A DNA stretch of 64,000 nt from Ochotona curzoniae. Its lineage: Eukaryota; Chordata; Mammalia; Lagomorpha; Ochotonidae. The translations under genes were made by a program, and so were the position numbers. Positions 11,680-20,965 of this stretch are shown piece after piece (within the stretch, counting starts at the first letter, position 1; the number at the start of each line of letters is the position of its first letter). The stretch covers positions 13,276,501-13,340,500 of the forward strand of contig NW_024466607.1 in NCBI RefSeq assembly GCF_017591425.1. Reading direction: 5' to 3'. The notes under the pieces are model-generated. The model ran no database searches. It had not been told where the DNA came from and was given only the letters and a program-made list of their open reading frames with translations.

Positions 11680-12300
11680 AAAGAGGTGGGGTTATATCTC
11701 AGGCACAGGTACATCTGTGTTGGGTCTCCAATAGCCTAGGCACTTTTGTCACAAAGAAGGTTGCACATGCACCTCTGTATCGTGACTGTCCAGGTGCCCA
11801 GAGCATCTCAGAGGGTCCTCCCTTCCCTGCCCTCCCACCCCAGAACACAATCCCAGCAGACAAGGGGGGACCTTTTGGCCAACGACTCTTACAGAGCATC
11901 GCCCAGTGGAGGTGTCACCTCCAAAAAGGTGATGTGATGCGCTCCAGATCAAAGTGTCACCTGTGAACTCCTGGGATGGGACAATTGTCACCACCCAGGC
12001 CCAGCAGACCAAGGTGTCATCGTGTTTGCATGTGCTGGTTGGGCCTGGTTTCTTTAACAGAGAACAAGGCTTGACCGCAGGAACAACAAGGCCAGCCGTG
12101 CCCTTGGCCATCTGCTGTGTCCTGATAACAGTGGATACTGACTACAACTGCCAACACGCTGCCTGTCCTACCTCCCTTCCCTGGCTCCTGGGGTTCTAGA
12201 CCCCACACCTCTCCTGTCTCTGGAATTTTGTCCAACTACGGAGACTGGTTAAGTGCTGCAAATTCTCTTTCCAAGCTGAGCTTCCAAACTTATACTTTTC
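11680..12300. other. Intergenic, no gene seen
   Basis: Unique-looking sequence between two SINEs. Overlapping short frames on both strands have no recognisable protein similarity. Confidence 0.45.
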
Positions 12301-12302
12301 TC

Positions 12303-12613
12303 TTTTTTTCTTTTTTAAGATTTATTTCTTTTGCTTGAAAGTCAGAGTACAAAGAGCAAGGGAGAGAGAGAAATTTCCCCATGTACTGGCTCACTCCCCA
12401 AATAGCCACATCAGCCAGAGCTGGATGGCCTGCAGTCAGGAGCCAGAAGCTTCTTCTGGGTCTCCCACATGGGTGCAGGGGCCCAAAGACTTGGGCCATC
12501 CTCCACTGTTTTCCAAGATGCATCATCATGCAGCTGAGTTGGAAATAGTAACTCCGCCCATGTGGGTTGCTGGTGCTGCAGGCAGAGGCTTTAATGGCTA
12601 CAGCACAGCGTTG
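12303..12613 (-). mobile_element. C SINE, older
   Basis: A minus-strand copy: tail 'ttttttaagatttatttctt', body 'ggctcactccccaaatagcc', head complement ending 'ggctacagcacagcgttgat'. Confidence 0.85.
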
Positions 12614-12849
12614 ATCCCAATCTTGATCTCTGTGGCGAAGCAAACCCAGCTGGTTGGGAGTCTGGGTCCCCGACTCTGTTTGCTCTGAGACATTGGGATG
12701 CAGACACCCCAGGCCTCAGCATTTTTGTGGAGCCTTTTCACACTCCAAGAGCAGTGATGATAAGCACAAATGACAAGGTGGGGAAAACATTGCTTATCAG
12801 AGTTCCTCCCGAGAAGAGGCTTCATGTTCTCAAGAAATGGTTCCAAGGC

Positions 12850-12935
12850 AGCAGTTCTCTAAGTGCGGTCCCCAGAGCAGCAACAGCATTACCTGGGATC
12901 GGACCTTGTTATAAATGCAAATTCTTGGGTCAGCA
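12850..12935 (+). mobile_element. MER5A-like hAT-Charlie fragment
   Basis: 'cagcagttctctaagtgcgg', 'tccccagagcagcaacagca' and 'aaatgcaaattcttggg' follow the terminal-inverted-repeat end and first half of MER5A-type elements. The other half is missing: the next SINE starts immediately, so it probably inserted here. Confidence 0.65.
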
Positions 12936-13160
12936 CTGTGAAGTAGTGCATAAAGTCTGCAGTGCATCATCTGCAGGATGTCTTGGGACCCTGCACCTGC
13001 GTGGGAGACCTGGAGGAAGTTCTGGATCCTAGCTTTGGATCGGCACAGCACTGGCCGTTGTGGCCACTTGGGGAGTGAACTATCTGACGGAAGATCTTCC
13101 TCTCTCTCTCTACTCCTCTCTGTATGTCTGCCTTTCCAATAAAAATAAACAAATCTTTTT
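12936..13160 (+). mobile_element. C SINE, 3' half in plus orientation (chimeric pair, part 1)
   Basis: From about 12974 ('tcttgggaccctgcacctgc') to 'caataaaaataaacaaatct' this is a clear young-type SINE 3' half. The head region before it is short and decayed. The missing head-proximal part is present in the opposite orientation directly after the tail, at 13161. Confidence 0.8.
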
Positions 13161-13301
13161 CCGTCCTCGACTGCTTTCCCAGGTCACAAGCAAGGAGCTG
13201 GATGGGAAGCGGGGCTGCTGGGATTAGAACCGACGCCCACATGGGACCCCGGTGCGTGCAAGGCAAGGACTTTAACCACTACACTATCACGCAGGGCCCA
13301 G
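13161..13301 (-). mobile_element. C SINE, 5' half in minus orientation (chimeric pair, part 2)
   Basis: Starts abruptly inside a SINE ('ccgtcctcgactgctttccc') and runs to the head complement 'ggcaaggactttaaccacta' and 'gcagggccc'. It has no tail of its own and abuts the A-rich tail of the plus-strand half. Together the two pieces cover about one SINE, but in opposite orientations. Confidence 0.8.
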
Positions 13302-13855
13302 CAACTATTCTTAAAGAAATGGATTCCACTAGGAGCTCATGATAGGCATCAACCCAGGAAGGGAGTGTGCAACAGTAGCTGTCACCAAGAAGCAATGCTG
13401 TGTCCCCATCAGTGAGTCAGTGGCCCCGGCCCTTCTTTCTTTGCTTCTTCAACACTGCTCAGTATCGTTCATAAACACAGTATTAAGAATGCATCCGTGT
13501 TATCCTGAAAGCTTCCTGGGGAGACTGCGAGCCTCAGGCAGGACATCTGCCAACTGACCTAACAAAGTCCAGGTTCCCAAACCAAGGGGACCCCGTTGGC
13601 AAACAATGGCCAGAGTCCTGGCTCCTCTGGGAAAGCAGCAGTGACCCACAGCTCTGTCCGCAAGCTAATGCGTCAGACTGAGAACTGGCTGGAGGGATTC
13701 AGGACTCAGTGCTGAGTACTTGGTATGCGATTGCAAGCTGGCTAGATAACACAGCCCTCGCCCATGGCTGGCACTCCTGCACCTGCTTCCTCATCAATCA
13801 CACAGGAGACAGACCTCCAGTTTGCAGTGTTGCTTGAGACAGATGGTGGAGGCCG
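13302..13855. other. Intergenic, no gene seen
   Basis: Unique-looking sequence between SINE and MIR. Nothing recognisable in either strand. Confidence 0.45.
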
Positions 13856-13859
13856 TTTG

Positions 13860-14042
13860 GCAGAGCTGTGATTAAGAACGAGGTTATCAAATAAGGTTGA
13901 ATCTTGGTTCTCCTTTTGCATATCAGTGCAAGAGACCTAATTCCTCTGATCCTCAGTTTATCCCATCTGTAAAATGGTCACATAGCAAATCTCTTCCTTG
14001 CTACACTCTAAGCACATGGCTGGGGCACAGTAAGTCTTGTTA
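13860..14042 (+). mobile_element. MIR SINE
   Basis: Sense-orientation MIR: 'cagagctgtgattaagaacg', 'cctcagtttatcccatctgt' with 'aaaatgg', then 'gcacatggctggggcacagt' and 'aagtcttgtt'. The word order agrees with the MIR consensus. Confidence 0.8.
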
Positions 14043-14829
14043 AAGGGACAACTTTTGCTAATGTGGGCACCACCCCCAGGCCAAGTCCACAAGAGGTATT
14101 TGTCTCTCCTGCAAGTCTTCCCCACGGACACTACATGGGCACCAGCCCCCAGCTCTCTGGATCGGCAGAGGCTTGCTTCCTCAAATGCCTTCACTGAGAC
14201 TCTCCCAGATGTCCAGCAGGAAGCTACTGCCCATATACACAAGGGCAGCCCCTGACCACCATGGACACAGAGCAGCCACACATGAACATGGCCTGCAAGG
14301 GACGGCCTGAAGCCTTCAGAAGCCTCGTCCAAAGGACGCCCAGGACTAACTACCACATGGAACATGCAGCCTGTTGTTGCTACCAGCATCCCAGGGGGAA
14401 AATTTCCCTTCTGACCAGAGTTCCCAGGAAGGACAAACATTCGTGCCCTGTACACTGGCAAGGGCATGCTGAGGGCACTGCAGGGCTGTGTGGTGGCAGA
14501 AACCAGGGACTGTCAGGAATCAAATCAACCAGACCCAAGGACTTCCGCCACACCAGTGCCCATGAGCACATTCCTGCCAGGGCTCGAGCTGCCCAGGTCA
14601 GGAATGAAATTCCCCAGGGAGATGGGTGTGGCCCACATTCTTCTCCCACTTTCTAGTCCTCCCTGCAAACACACAGCCAACACAACCTGGCTTCCTGCAC
14701 CAGCAACTCGGATGTGTGGAGCTCCAGATTCCTAGTCCCATCTCTCCTCTGTGTTATTTTTTTTTTCAGGCTTTTGCAGCTCTCACTTGCCTCTCAGTGT
14801 ACCCTGTATGGTTATAATATCTTAATTTC

Positions 14830-15165
14830 ACCCGCATAATAAGAACTAACGAGCGACAGTACCTGCAACACTCTGAGGTCGGCAGCTGAAAGGAATTCAA
14901 GTCACCCTTGGAGATGATTTTTTTTTTAAGTTATTACTGCAATTGGCAGTATCAGGCAAAATTAACGAATCCCAAGGAGTGATATGGCAAATAAAGAGAA
15001 GAAAATCACCACGCATGATTGCTAATCGCTTTCTTGGAAGTCTTCAGTTACTGTTTTCAACAATAAATCCCATGTAGGGAAAAAAAAAAAAAGGAAGAAC
15101 AACTTGCTATCCTTCATCAAAGTTTTCATTTCATAAAAAGGAAAAAGATCTGGGAACACGACTAG
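14830..15165. promoter_or_regulatory. Candidate conserved non-coding element
   Basis: Non-repeat, AT-rich sequence with words typical of conserved regulatory DNA: 'ggcaaaattaacg', 'gatatggcaaataaag', 'catgattgctaatcgctttc' and 'caacaataaatccc'. Two homopolymer runs interrupt it (T near 14920, A near 15080). No coding frame is seen. Assigned on texture only. Confidence 0.25.
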
Positions 15166-16515
15166 GAAATGGGTTGCATCTTTCCCTTAATCTGATATTG
15201 TGACCCCACTTTACCCCCTGCCTGCCAGCAGCTCTGCCCATGTCCACTCCTTAAGCTGTTGCTGGTATCCTGCCTGCTGGTAAGGCCCGGTCTGTGGAAC
15301 TCACTCTCACTCCTCAGCCATCTACGGAGCCTCTACCGAGTGCAGTGGCCAAGTCTTGCCTCGGGGGAGCAGAGCCTCCAATACAGGGAGAGACATGAAG
15401 TGAAGCAAAAAAACAAAAGCAAAATAAAATGAAAAAATAAAAACTACACTAGCCTACTTGAGAAGACTGGCACAAAACTGGATTAAAAGATAATGTTTGT
15501 TTTAAAAAATTGTTTAAAAAAAATAGTATTTATTAGGGTTAAAAAAAAAAAAAAAGCAAAGCCCATGCAGTTACTTCAAGACAAGTATCTTCCCGGAGCT
15601 TTCAAAGACCCCATCCCCTCACCCACGTGAGCCAGCTGACCACAACAGCAAGGAGCAGGCCAGCCACACACAGGAACATGGAGGATGCACAGCACAGCAG
15701 GAACAGGTGCTGCTAACAGAAAAGGATCAGCCGAGGCTTGCCGCAGGAGCTGACGCCCGAGCACAGGACAAAGGAAGCCAGCGGCAGACACTGGCAAGGA
15801 CAATATCCCCGGCCCAGGAACCAGCATGGCCACAGGCTTGGCATCCGCTCCTTGGATGCCTGGGCCAGAGTAGGCCAAGAGCAGAAAACGCAACTGGTGA
15901 TACAACAAGGAGGTGGTCTGGGTTCCCAGCTTATGAACAAGGGTCAGCCTGTGGCATGGGCAGAATTCTCAGGCCCTGGACACACCCAGGAGGGCTAGCC
16001 GGGTCCTGTTGTGCCTCCAGCCAACGGCGCTGAAGGGAAAAAAAACCAAAATGGTCACTGTTGGAGGACCATGTCCCAACCTTTACATAATGCTGCTATC
16101 CTATAGTGACCAAGCACGTCTCTAAGCAGACGTATGACTGAAAGTTACTTTTCTCTGACTCAAACATGATCGTACCTTTTTCTCACTGAGTTTATGCACA
16201 GGCCAACCCCTTGGGAGGAGATATTTCTGCTGCTCCCAGAGATGGTGTGTAAAGCGACTGGCTTGAGGAGTGCATGAAGAGAAGGGTCATCCAAGCCGTT
16301 AGCAAAATCAGCCAATCTATCCCAGCCCAAGTAGTTACTGAGCCTCTGACCTCTATGCTTGGTATCTTTCCTCTCACTAGAAACAGGAGCAAACCTGACA
16401 GATTTCGTAACTTCATCATTAGCTTCTGTGCTCAAATCCTAACTGTCCAGAGAGAGACAGAAAATCGATCTAAAACTGGGAGCTGTGCAGTTGTCCGAAC
16501 AAGCTTGTCACCCTG
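15166..16515. other. Intergenic, no gene seen
   Basis: A/T homopolymer-rich at 15405-15555, otherwise unique-looking. Frames around 15576-16033 and 16160-16516 are open on both strands at once and match nothing I know. Confidence 0.4.
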
Positions 16516-16520
16516 AGGGA

Positions 16521-16536
16521 CGACCAGGTGGCGTAG
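16521..16536 (+). promoter_or_regulatory. CTCF-like motif upstream of TMEM158
   Basis: 'cgaccaggtggcgtag' agrees well with the CTCF core (CCACCAGGGGGCGCTA-type). It lies about 1.7 kb upstream of the TMEM158 start. Motif match by eye only. Confidence 0.35.
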
Positions 16537-17559
16537 GAGTCCCAGGTGTGTGCAACCAGGACAGGGGCAGGATCGGGTGGGCTGTTGGGTTCTAGGGCAC
16601 ACCTTTGTGGGACAGCGCCAGATTCTCCCAACAGACTTGCCTCTCCCTTCCCTGCTGCATCGGCAAAGCTCCAGAAGGCCCCGGAAGGATCAGACTTGAA
16701 CCTCCAAGAATGCCATCACAAACCGTGCTCTGGCTCCAAACACACCTTCCAAGACTAGGCCTGTGGGACCCTCGAGACTTATTCTCAGCACTCCCCAGCC
16801 ACGAAGCTCCGGGGAAAAGTGGCTCCACTACATGGTTCACGGGGTCCTGCTACACAAGGTCTGAAAGGAGGGGTCGTTTTTATTAAATTCCCACCGTCTG
16901 CCCCAGGAACATGAACCAAAAGGGGCATCCCTTTCTGTAGGACCCAAGAACGGCACCAGAAAGCTGACTTCGGCTCTGACCAGCAGGCGCTCCATCAGGG
17001 CAAAGACACAACCCCGTAGCAGCTCCGAGATCTTTACCTAGGCTCTGTTTTTACAATTTTCAGGCCCTCCTTTCCAATTGTTAGGGAACAACAGACCAAT
17101 GCTTCTGCAAATGTACCCTAAGGAACCACTGTGGTTACCAGGGCCACCTGGACTCTGGAAGCACAGTGACTGCCAACCACCTGCCATTGCATTCCCTTCT
17201 GATCCCAGTTAGCCACGTTTGTTTCCCGTAAGAAAGGACAGCTGACTAGGGACATGCTTTTCAATACATCACTCTCGGCATAATATCCTCTGCCAAGGTG
17301 TGTGTGCACCGATTCTAACAAATCACTCAACATACATGCAGTTGCTACACCTCCCATGGGCCATTGGCTACATGGGAGGGAAACTGGCCAGCAGAGCCTC
17401 AAGTCTTTGCCACCAGGCTCTGTGCACCCCAATTCCTCTGCACAGTTCTTGGAATTTTCCTGAGGGTCGGACTGCTGTGAGGGTAGGACCAAGCGATTCT
17501 ACTGTATTGGAGACACATGGAAAACAAAACAAAAAAGTGAACCACTGAGAACGGCCAGG

Positions 17560-18260
17560 AAAAAGCTAGCGGCGCCCGCAGCATTCTGTGTCCGGCTGGT
17601 GGGGTGGCCTCGGTTTCCCCTTCCGCAAAGCAGATGGGCAGGGTAGGCCCAGGTGTTCCTGGAGGCCGAGCAGGCTCCCCTCAGGCGTGACAAAAGGACC
17701 ATATGGTGGCCCTCGATCCTCCCTCTGCGGACGTCATTCTCGCAGAGCGCGGGGGCGCTCGCTAGCTTCCCGGGCCTCGCCTGCGCGTGGCCCGCGACTG
17801 CCCTCGCCGCCCACACGGCCCCCGCCTCCGGGCCCTATCCCGCCGGCGATTCCCCGCCGCGCCCCCACCCGCCAGTCGCGTGGAACCCCGCCCTCCCCCG
17901 AGTCCCGAGCCTTGCGCGCGGAGGGCGGGGAGGGGCGGGGCGCAAGGAAGGCGGAGCGGAGCCGGGGAATCCTGCTCTGGGCTAGCGACGGGCCGGGAAG
18001 AGAAGCTCGGCCGTCCAAGGACCCCGGCGGAGTGGCCGACGGGGAACCCCGGACGCAGCCGAATCTGGAGGGATCCCCGCGCCTAGCGAGTCGCCGTCCT
18101 CGCCTCCGCGCCGCCCCCGTGGGCTGGCAGGTGCCCGGCGAGGACGCGCTCCGCCTCGCCGCTCACTCCCGCGGCCCCGTCGTCCGCTCGCCGGCTCCTG
18201 CTTGCCCGCGCGCCATGCAGCCGCCTCCAGCCCCGCGCGCGTAGGCGCCCGCCGCAGGCC
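17560..18260 (+). promoter_or_regulatory. TMEM158 promoter CpG island and 5' UTR
   Basis: GC and CpG content rise sharply from about 17560 and stay high through the coding sequence. No TATA box is seen. Adjacent GC boxes lie at 17923-17940 ('gggcggggaggggcgggg'), with another on the other strand at about 17887. A CRE/ATF-like half site 'acgtcatt' occurs at 17731. TMEM158 is known to be induced by activated Ras; these motifs do not show which factor does that. The start site cannot be fixed from sequence; I expect it within the few hundred bases before the coding start. Confidence 0.85.
18215..18244 (+). CDS. Possible upstream ORF of TMEM158 (9 codons)
   Basis: An ATG with G at -3 opens a 9-residue frame (MQPPPAPRA) that stops with TAG at 18242-18244, 16 bases before the main TMEM158 ATG. 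If it lies in the mRNA it would probably lower translation of the main frame. Whether it is transcribed and conserved is not visible here. Confidence 0.35.
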   Translation: MQPPPAPRA

Positions 18261-19160
18261 ATGCTGCCCCTGCTCGCCGCGCTCTTGGCCGCCGCCTGCC
18301 CGCTGCCGCCCGCTCGCGGCGGCGCCACGGACGCGCCGGACCTGCTCGGGGCGTCCCTCAACGCCTCGGCCAACGCGTCGTCCGCGGGCGAGCCCGTCGC
18401 CCCGCGCCTGCTGGCCTCGGCGGCCCCCGGGCATCCCGAGCGCGCGGGCCCGGAGGAGGCGCCGGCCACCGCACCGTGCAACATCAGCGTGCAGCGGCAG
18501 ATGCTGAGCTCGCTGCTTGTGCGCTGGGGCCGCCCGCGGGGCTTCCAGTGCGACCTACTCCTTTTCTCCACCAACGCGCACGGCCGCGCCTTCTTCGCCG
18601 CCGCCTTCCACCGTGTCGGGCCGCCCCTGCTCATCGAGCACCTGGGGTTGGCGGCTGGCGGCGCGCAGCAGGACCTGCGCCTGTGTGTGGGCTGCGGCTG
18701 GGTGCGCGGCCGGCGGTCCGGCCGTCTCCGGCCCGCGGCGCCCGGTCCGGGCCCCACCGCCGGGACGCCTTCCGCGCTGCCCGCCTACCCCGCGGCTGAG
18801 CCCCCTGGGCCGCTGTGGCTGCAGGGCGAACCGCTGCATTTCTGCTGCTTGGACTTCAGCCTGGAGGAGCTGCAGGGCGAGTCGGGCTGGCGGCTGAACC
18901 GCAAACCCATCGAGTCCACGCTGGTGGCCTGCTTCATGACACTGGTCATCGTCGTGTGGAGCGTGGCCGCCCTCATCTGGCCGGTACCCATCATCGCCGG
19001 CTTCCTGCCCAACGGGATGGAGCAGCGCCGGACCGCCGCCAGTGCGCCCGCCGCCGCCCCCGCCGCGGTGCCCGCGGGCACCACCACCGCAGCCGCCGCC
19101 GCCGCTGCTGCAGCCGCCGCCGCCGCCGCGGCCGTCACCTCGGGGGTGGCGACCAAGTGA
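18261..19160 (+). CDS. TMEM158: Transmembrane protein 158 (Ras-induced senescence 1)
   Basis: A complete intronless frame of 299 residues, about the length of human TMEM158 (300). The sequence matches that family along its length as I know it, for example 'ISVQRQMLSSLLVRWGRP' and 'LIEHLGLAAGGAQQDLRL'. Order of parts: signal peptide at about residues 1-20 (MLPLLAALLAAACPLPPARG); an extracellular part with N-glycosylation sites at Asn34, Asn38 and Asn74 and a cysteine-containing core; a Pro/Ala-rich spacer; a hydrophobic membrane segment at about 220-249; then a short tail with 15 alanines (277-291) ending VTSGVATK. The start has G at -3 and begins the signal peptide. The family is a Ras-pathway-induced membrane glycoprotein, also described as a brain binding protein for a neurotrophic peptide; its molecular function is poorly known. 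Long frames on the opposite strand are GC-rich shadows. Confidence 0.97.
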   Translation: MLPLLAALLAAACPLPPARGGATDAPDLLGASLNASANASSAGEPVAPRLLASAAPGHPERAGPEEAPATAPCNISVQRQMLSSLLVRWGRPRGFQCDLLLFSTNAHGRAFFAAAFHRVGPPLLIEHLGLAAGGAQQDLRLCVGCGWVRGRRSGRLRPAAPGPGPTAGTPSALPAYPAAEPPGPLWLQGEPLHFCCLDFSLEELQGESGWRLNRKPIESTLVACFMTLVIVVWSVAALIWPVPIIAGFLPNGMEQRRTAASAPAAAPAAVPAGTTTAAAAAAAAAAAAAAAVTSGVATK

Positions 19161-19740
19161 CCGCGCCACGCCCGCGGGTGCCTTGCCTCCCGAGCGCCGG
19201 CCGGGGTGCTTCGTGCTGTGGTTTTTGTTCGTCTGTCCTTTCCGGGAGGGGGCCGCTGGAGAGGTCCCCCGAGTGGTGGGAGAGCGAGGTTTGTGCTGTG
19301 CTCCTGGCTTCAGGCGGGAGCCCTTGCACGGGACGGGAAGGAGAGAAATGGGGCCCTTTCTCCCCCTTGTTGCATCCCCAGCCCCGCCTCCCTGCCTTGA
19401 CTCCCAGCAGAAAATGACCAAATCCTGTGTATTTGTTTTATATATTTAATAACCGTTTTAAATGAAAGTTTTAGTAAAAAAAAATACAAAACAAAAAGAT
19501 TACCTTGCTATTGCTATAGTCAGAAGAGCTCTTTGTATCTGAACACAGTTGTATTTGAAGTTTGTTTTTTAATTTATTTGAGGGGGCGGGGTGTGGGCAG
19601 GATTTCACACTTGTTACCGCTGAATCTCGGACTCCTAGAAACCTTTTCCAAGCCGATCCCCAGTGACGTGGCCTGGTGGGCGTTTCTTCTTGTACTCTAT
19701 GTGATTTTTTTGGCCTTTAATACAGACATTTTCCTCCAGA
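19161..19740 (+). other. TMEM158 3' untranslated region
   Basis: GC-rich just after the stop, then AT-rich from about 19430. No canonical AATAAA is present. Variant poly(A) hexamers are AGTAAA at 19473-19478 and AATACA at 19719-19724. The AT-rich tail ('tatatttaataaccgtttta' and on) looks conserved in style, but the end point is an estimate. Confidence 0.6.
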
Positions 19741-20800
19741 GATACGTATGTAGCTTTCTCTTTCTTTGATGTCAGGACTTGCAAAATGTCACCCCAAATT
19801 AAGGGATGGAGGGAGGCCCTCTCACAGAGAGAAGGGGTGCTCCTTGCGTTCCCCCTCACCTGGCTGGGAGAGGTGTTAGAAGGAACCCCTGTTCCTTGTC
19901 CTCACAGCCATCATCTGGGCTCTCACCACGTGGGTTCCCTACTGTTGCGGTGGCAACCAGGGTTCTACCTGATTTATCTTCTCTCTCACTGTCTCCATGC
20001 TCTACCCAACATCCAGTCAAAGTGTCAAAGCGGTAAAAATCAATAGTTCTTCTGATGACTCACTGCAAAAGGCGGGTGGGCATGTCACTTTCTCACCCAT
20101 TAACTTTATGGACTGAAAGCTCTCTTTCCAAAGCCACTTCAGGGACCTGAGGCTGCTGTCAGCATCCGTGAGGTTTCTCGGGGAGGCGCACTGGTGGAGG
20201 GTAAACAGTTAAAAATCTGGAGGCCGTTTTTCACTCCTGGTTTCCATGACGTAGTGGGCTGAGATCTGCCAGGCTTTTCAAAAGAGTAGATAGAAAGTTC
20301 TCAAAGCCACTGAATTAAAAAAAAAATGGCCAGGCCTTTGAAATGGTTGGAAAGGCTGTTCTCCCTGGCTCCGTCCCCCTCCCAGCTTTGGAGAGAATAC
20401 TTCAGACGGCTGCAGAGCTGTTGCACTCAGAGCTGAGGGTCCTGGCCCGGCCACATCAGCACTGCACACCCTCAGGCCCCCACCCCAGACCTGCTCACAC
20501 TGGGTGGGGCCAGAGCTCTACGCTCTCCCCGAGCCTCCCAGGGCTTCTGGTGTGAGGGTCACAAAGAGCAGTCAGCCTGGACGACGGGTGTGGGCCACAT
20601 TCCCCATCTCCAACTGCCCCTCTGGCTCATGGAGGTTCCAGGGGTATCTGTACCCTTGGGGAGGGCCGGGGTTGGGTGGTCTCCCTCTTCCTCCTGACGG
20701 AGTTCAGTGTTAAGCAAGTCTGGGGCATGCCGGTAACTGCCAATCCCAGTGTGGTCCACGGGCTGGGCACCTGACTCTGCATGAATTTCAATGTGATCTT
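19741..20800. other. Intergenic between TMEM158 and CDCP1, no gene seen
   Basis: Moderate GC, unique-looking. No splice-flanked frame or repeat is recognised. Some of the first bases may still be TMEM158 3' UTR. Confidence 0.4.
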
Positions 20801-20804
20801 AGCC

Positions 20805-20965
20805 CCTGTCATTACAGCAAGCGCTTCAGCTGTTCCCAGTGCGACAGACACAGTCGCTAGCCATTTTTTTTTTTTCTTAAGGTGGAGACAGGCTCAGCAT
20901 CTCGCCCACCATCACACAGCGGTGTGAGGCAGCGCTGAGAGTAAATGCCAGGCTTCTGCCTCACT
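20805..20965 (-). mobile_element. MIR SINE
   Basis: Reverse-orientation MIR: 'aaggtggagacaggctcagc', 'atctcgcccaccatcacaca' with 'gcggtgtgaggcagcgctga' and 'aatgccaggcttctg'. A T run near 20864 interrupts it. Confidence 0.65.

Noticed and set aside
13958..14467. 169-codon minus-strand frame
   Set aside because: It begins in a MIR and is open together with frames on the other strand; no homology recognised.
17588..18244. 218-codon plus-strand frame in the TMEM158 5' region
   Set aside because: Low-complexity Pro/Arg-rich translation within a CpG island, with no family resemblance. Only its last 9 codons, from a well-placed ATG, are kept as a possible uORF.
18555..19421. Long minus-strand open frames across TMEM158 (also 18083-18757 and 17982-18434)
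   Set aside because: GC-rich sequence rarely contains stop codons. The translations are low-complexity (Gly/Arg/Pro/Ala) and mirror the real gene on the other strand.
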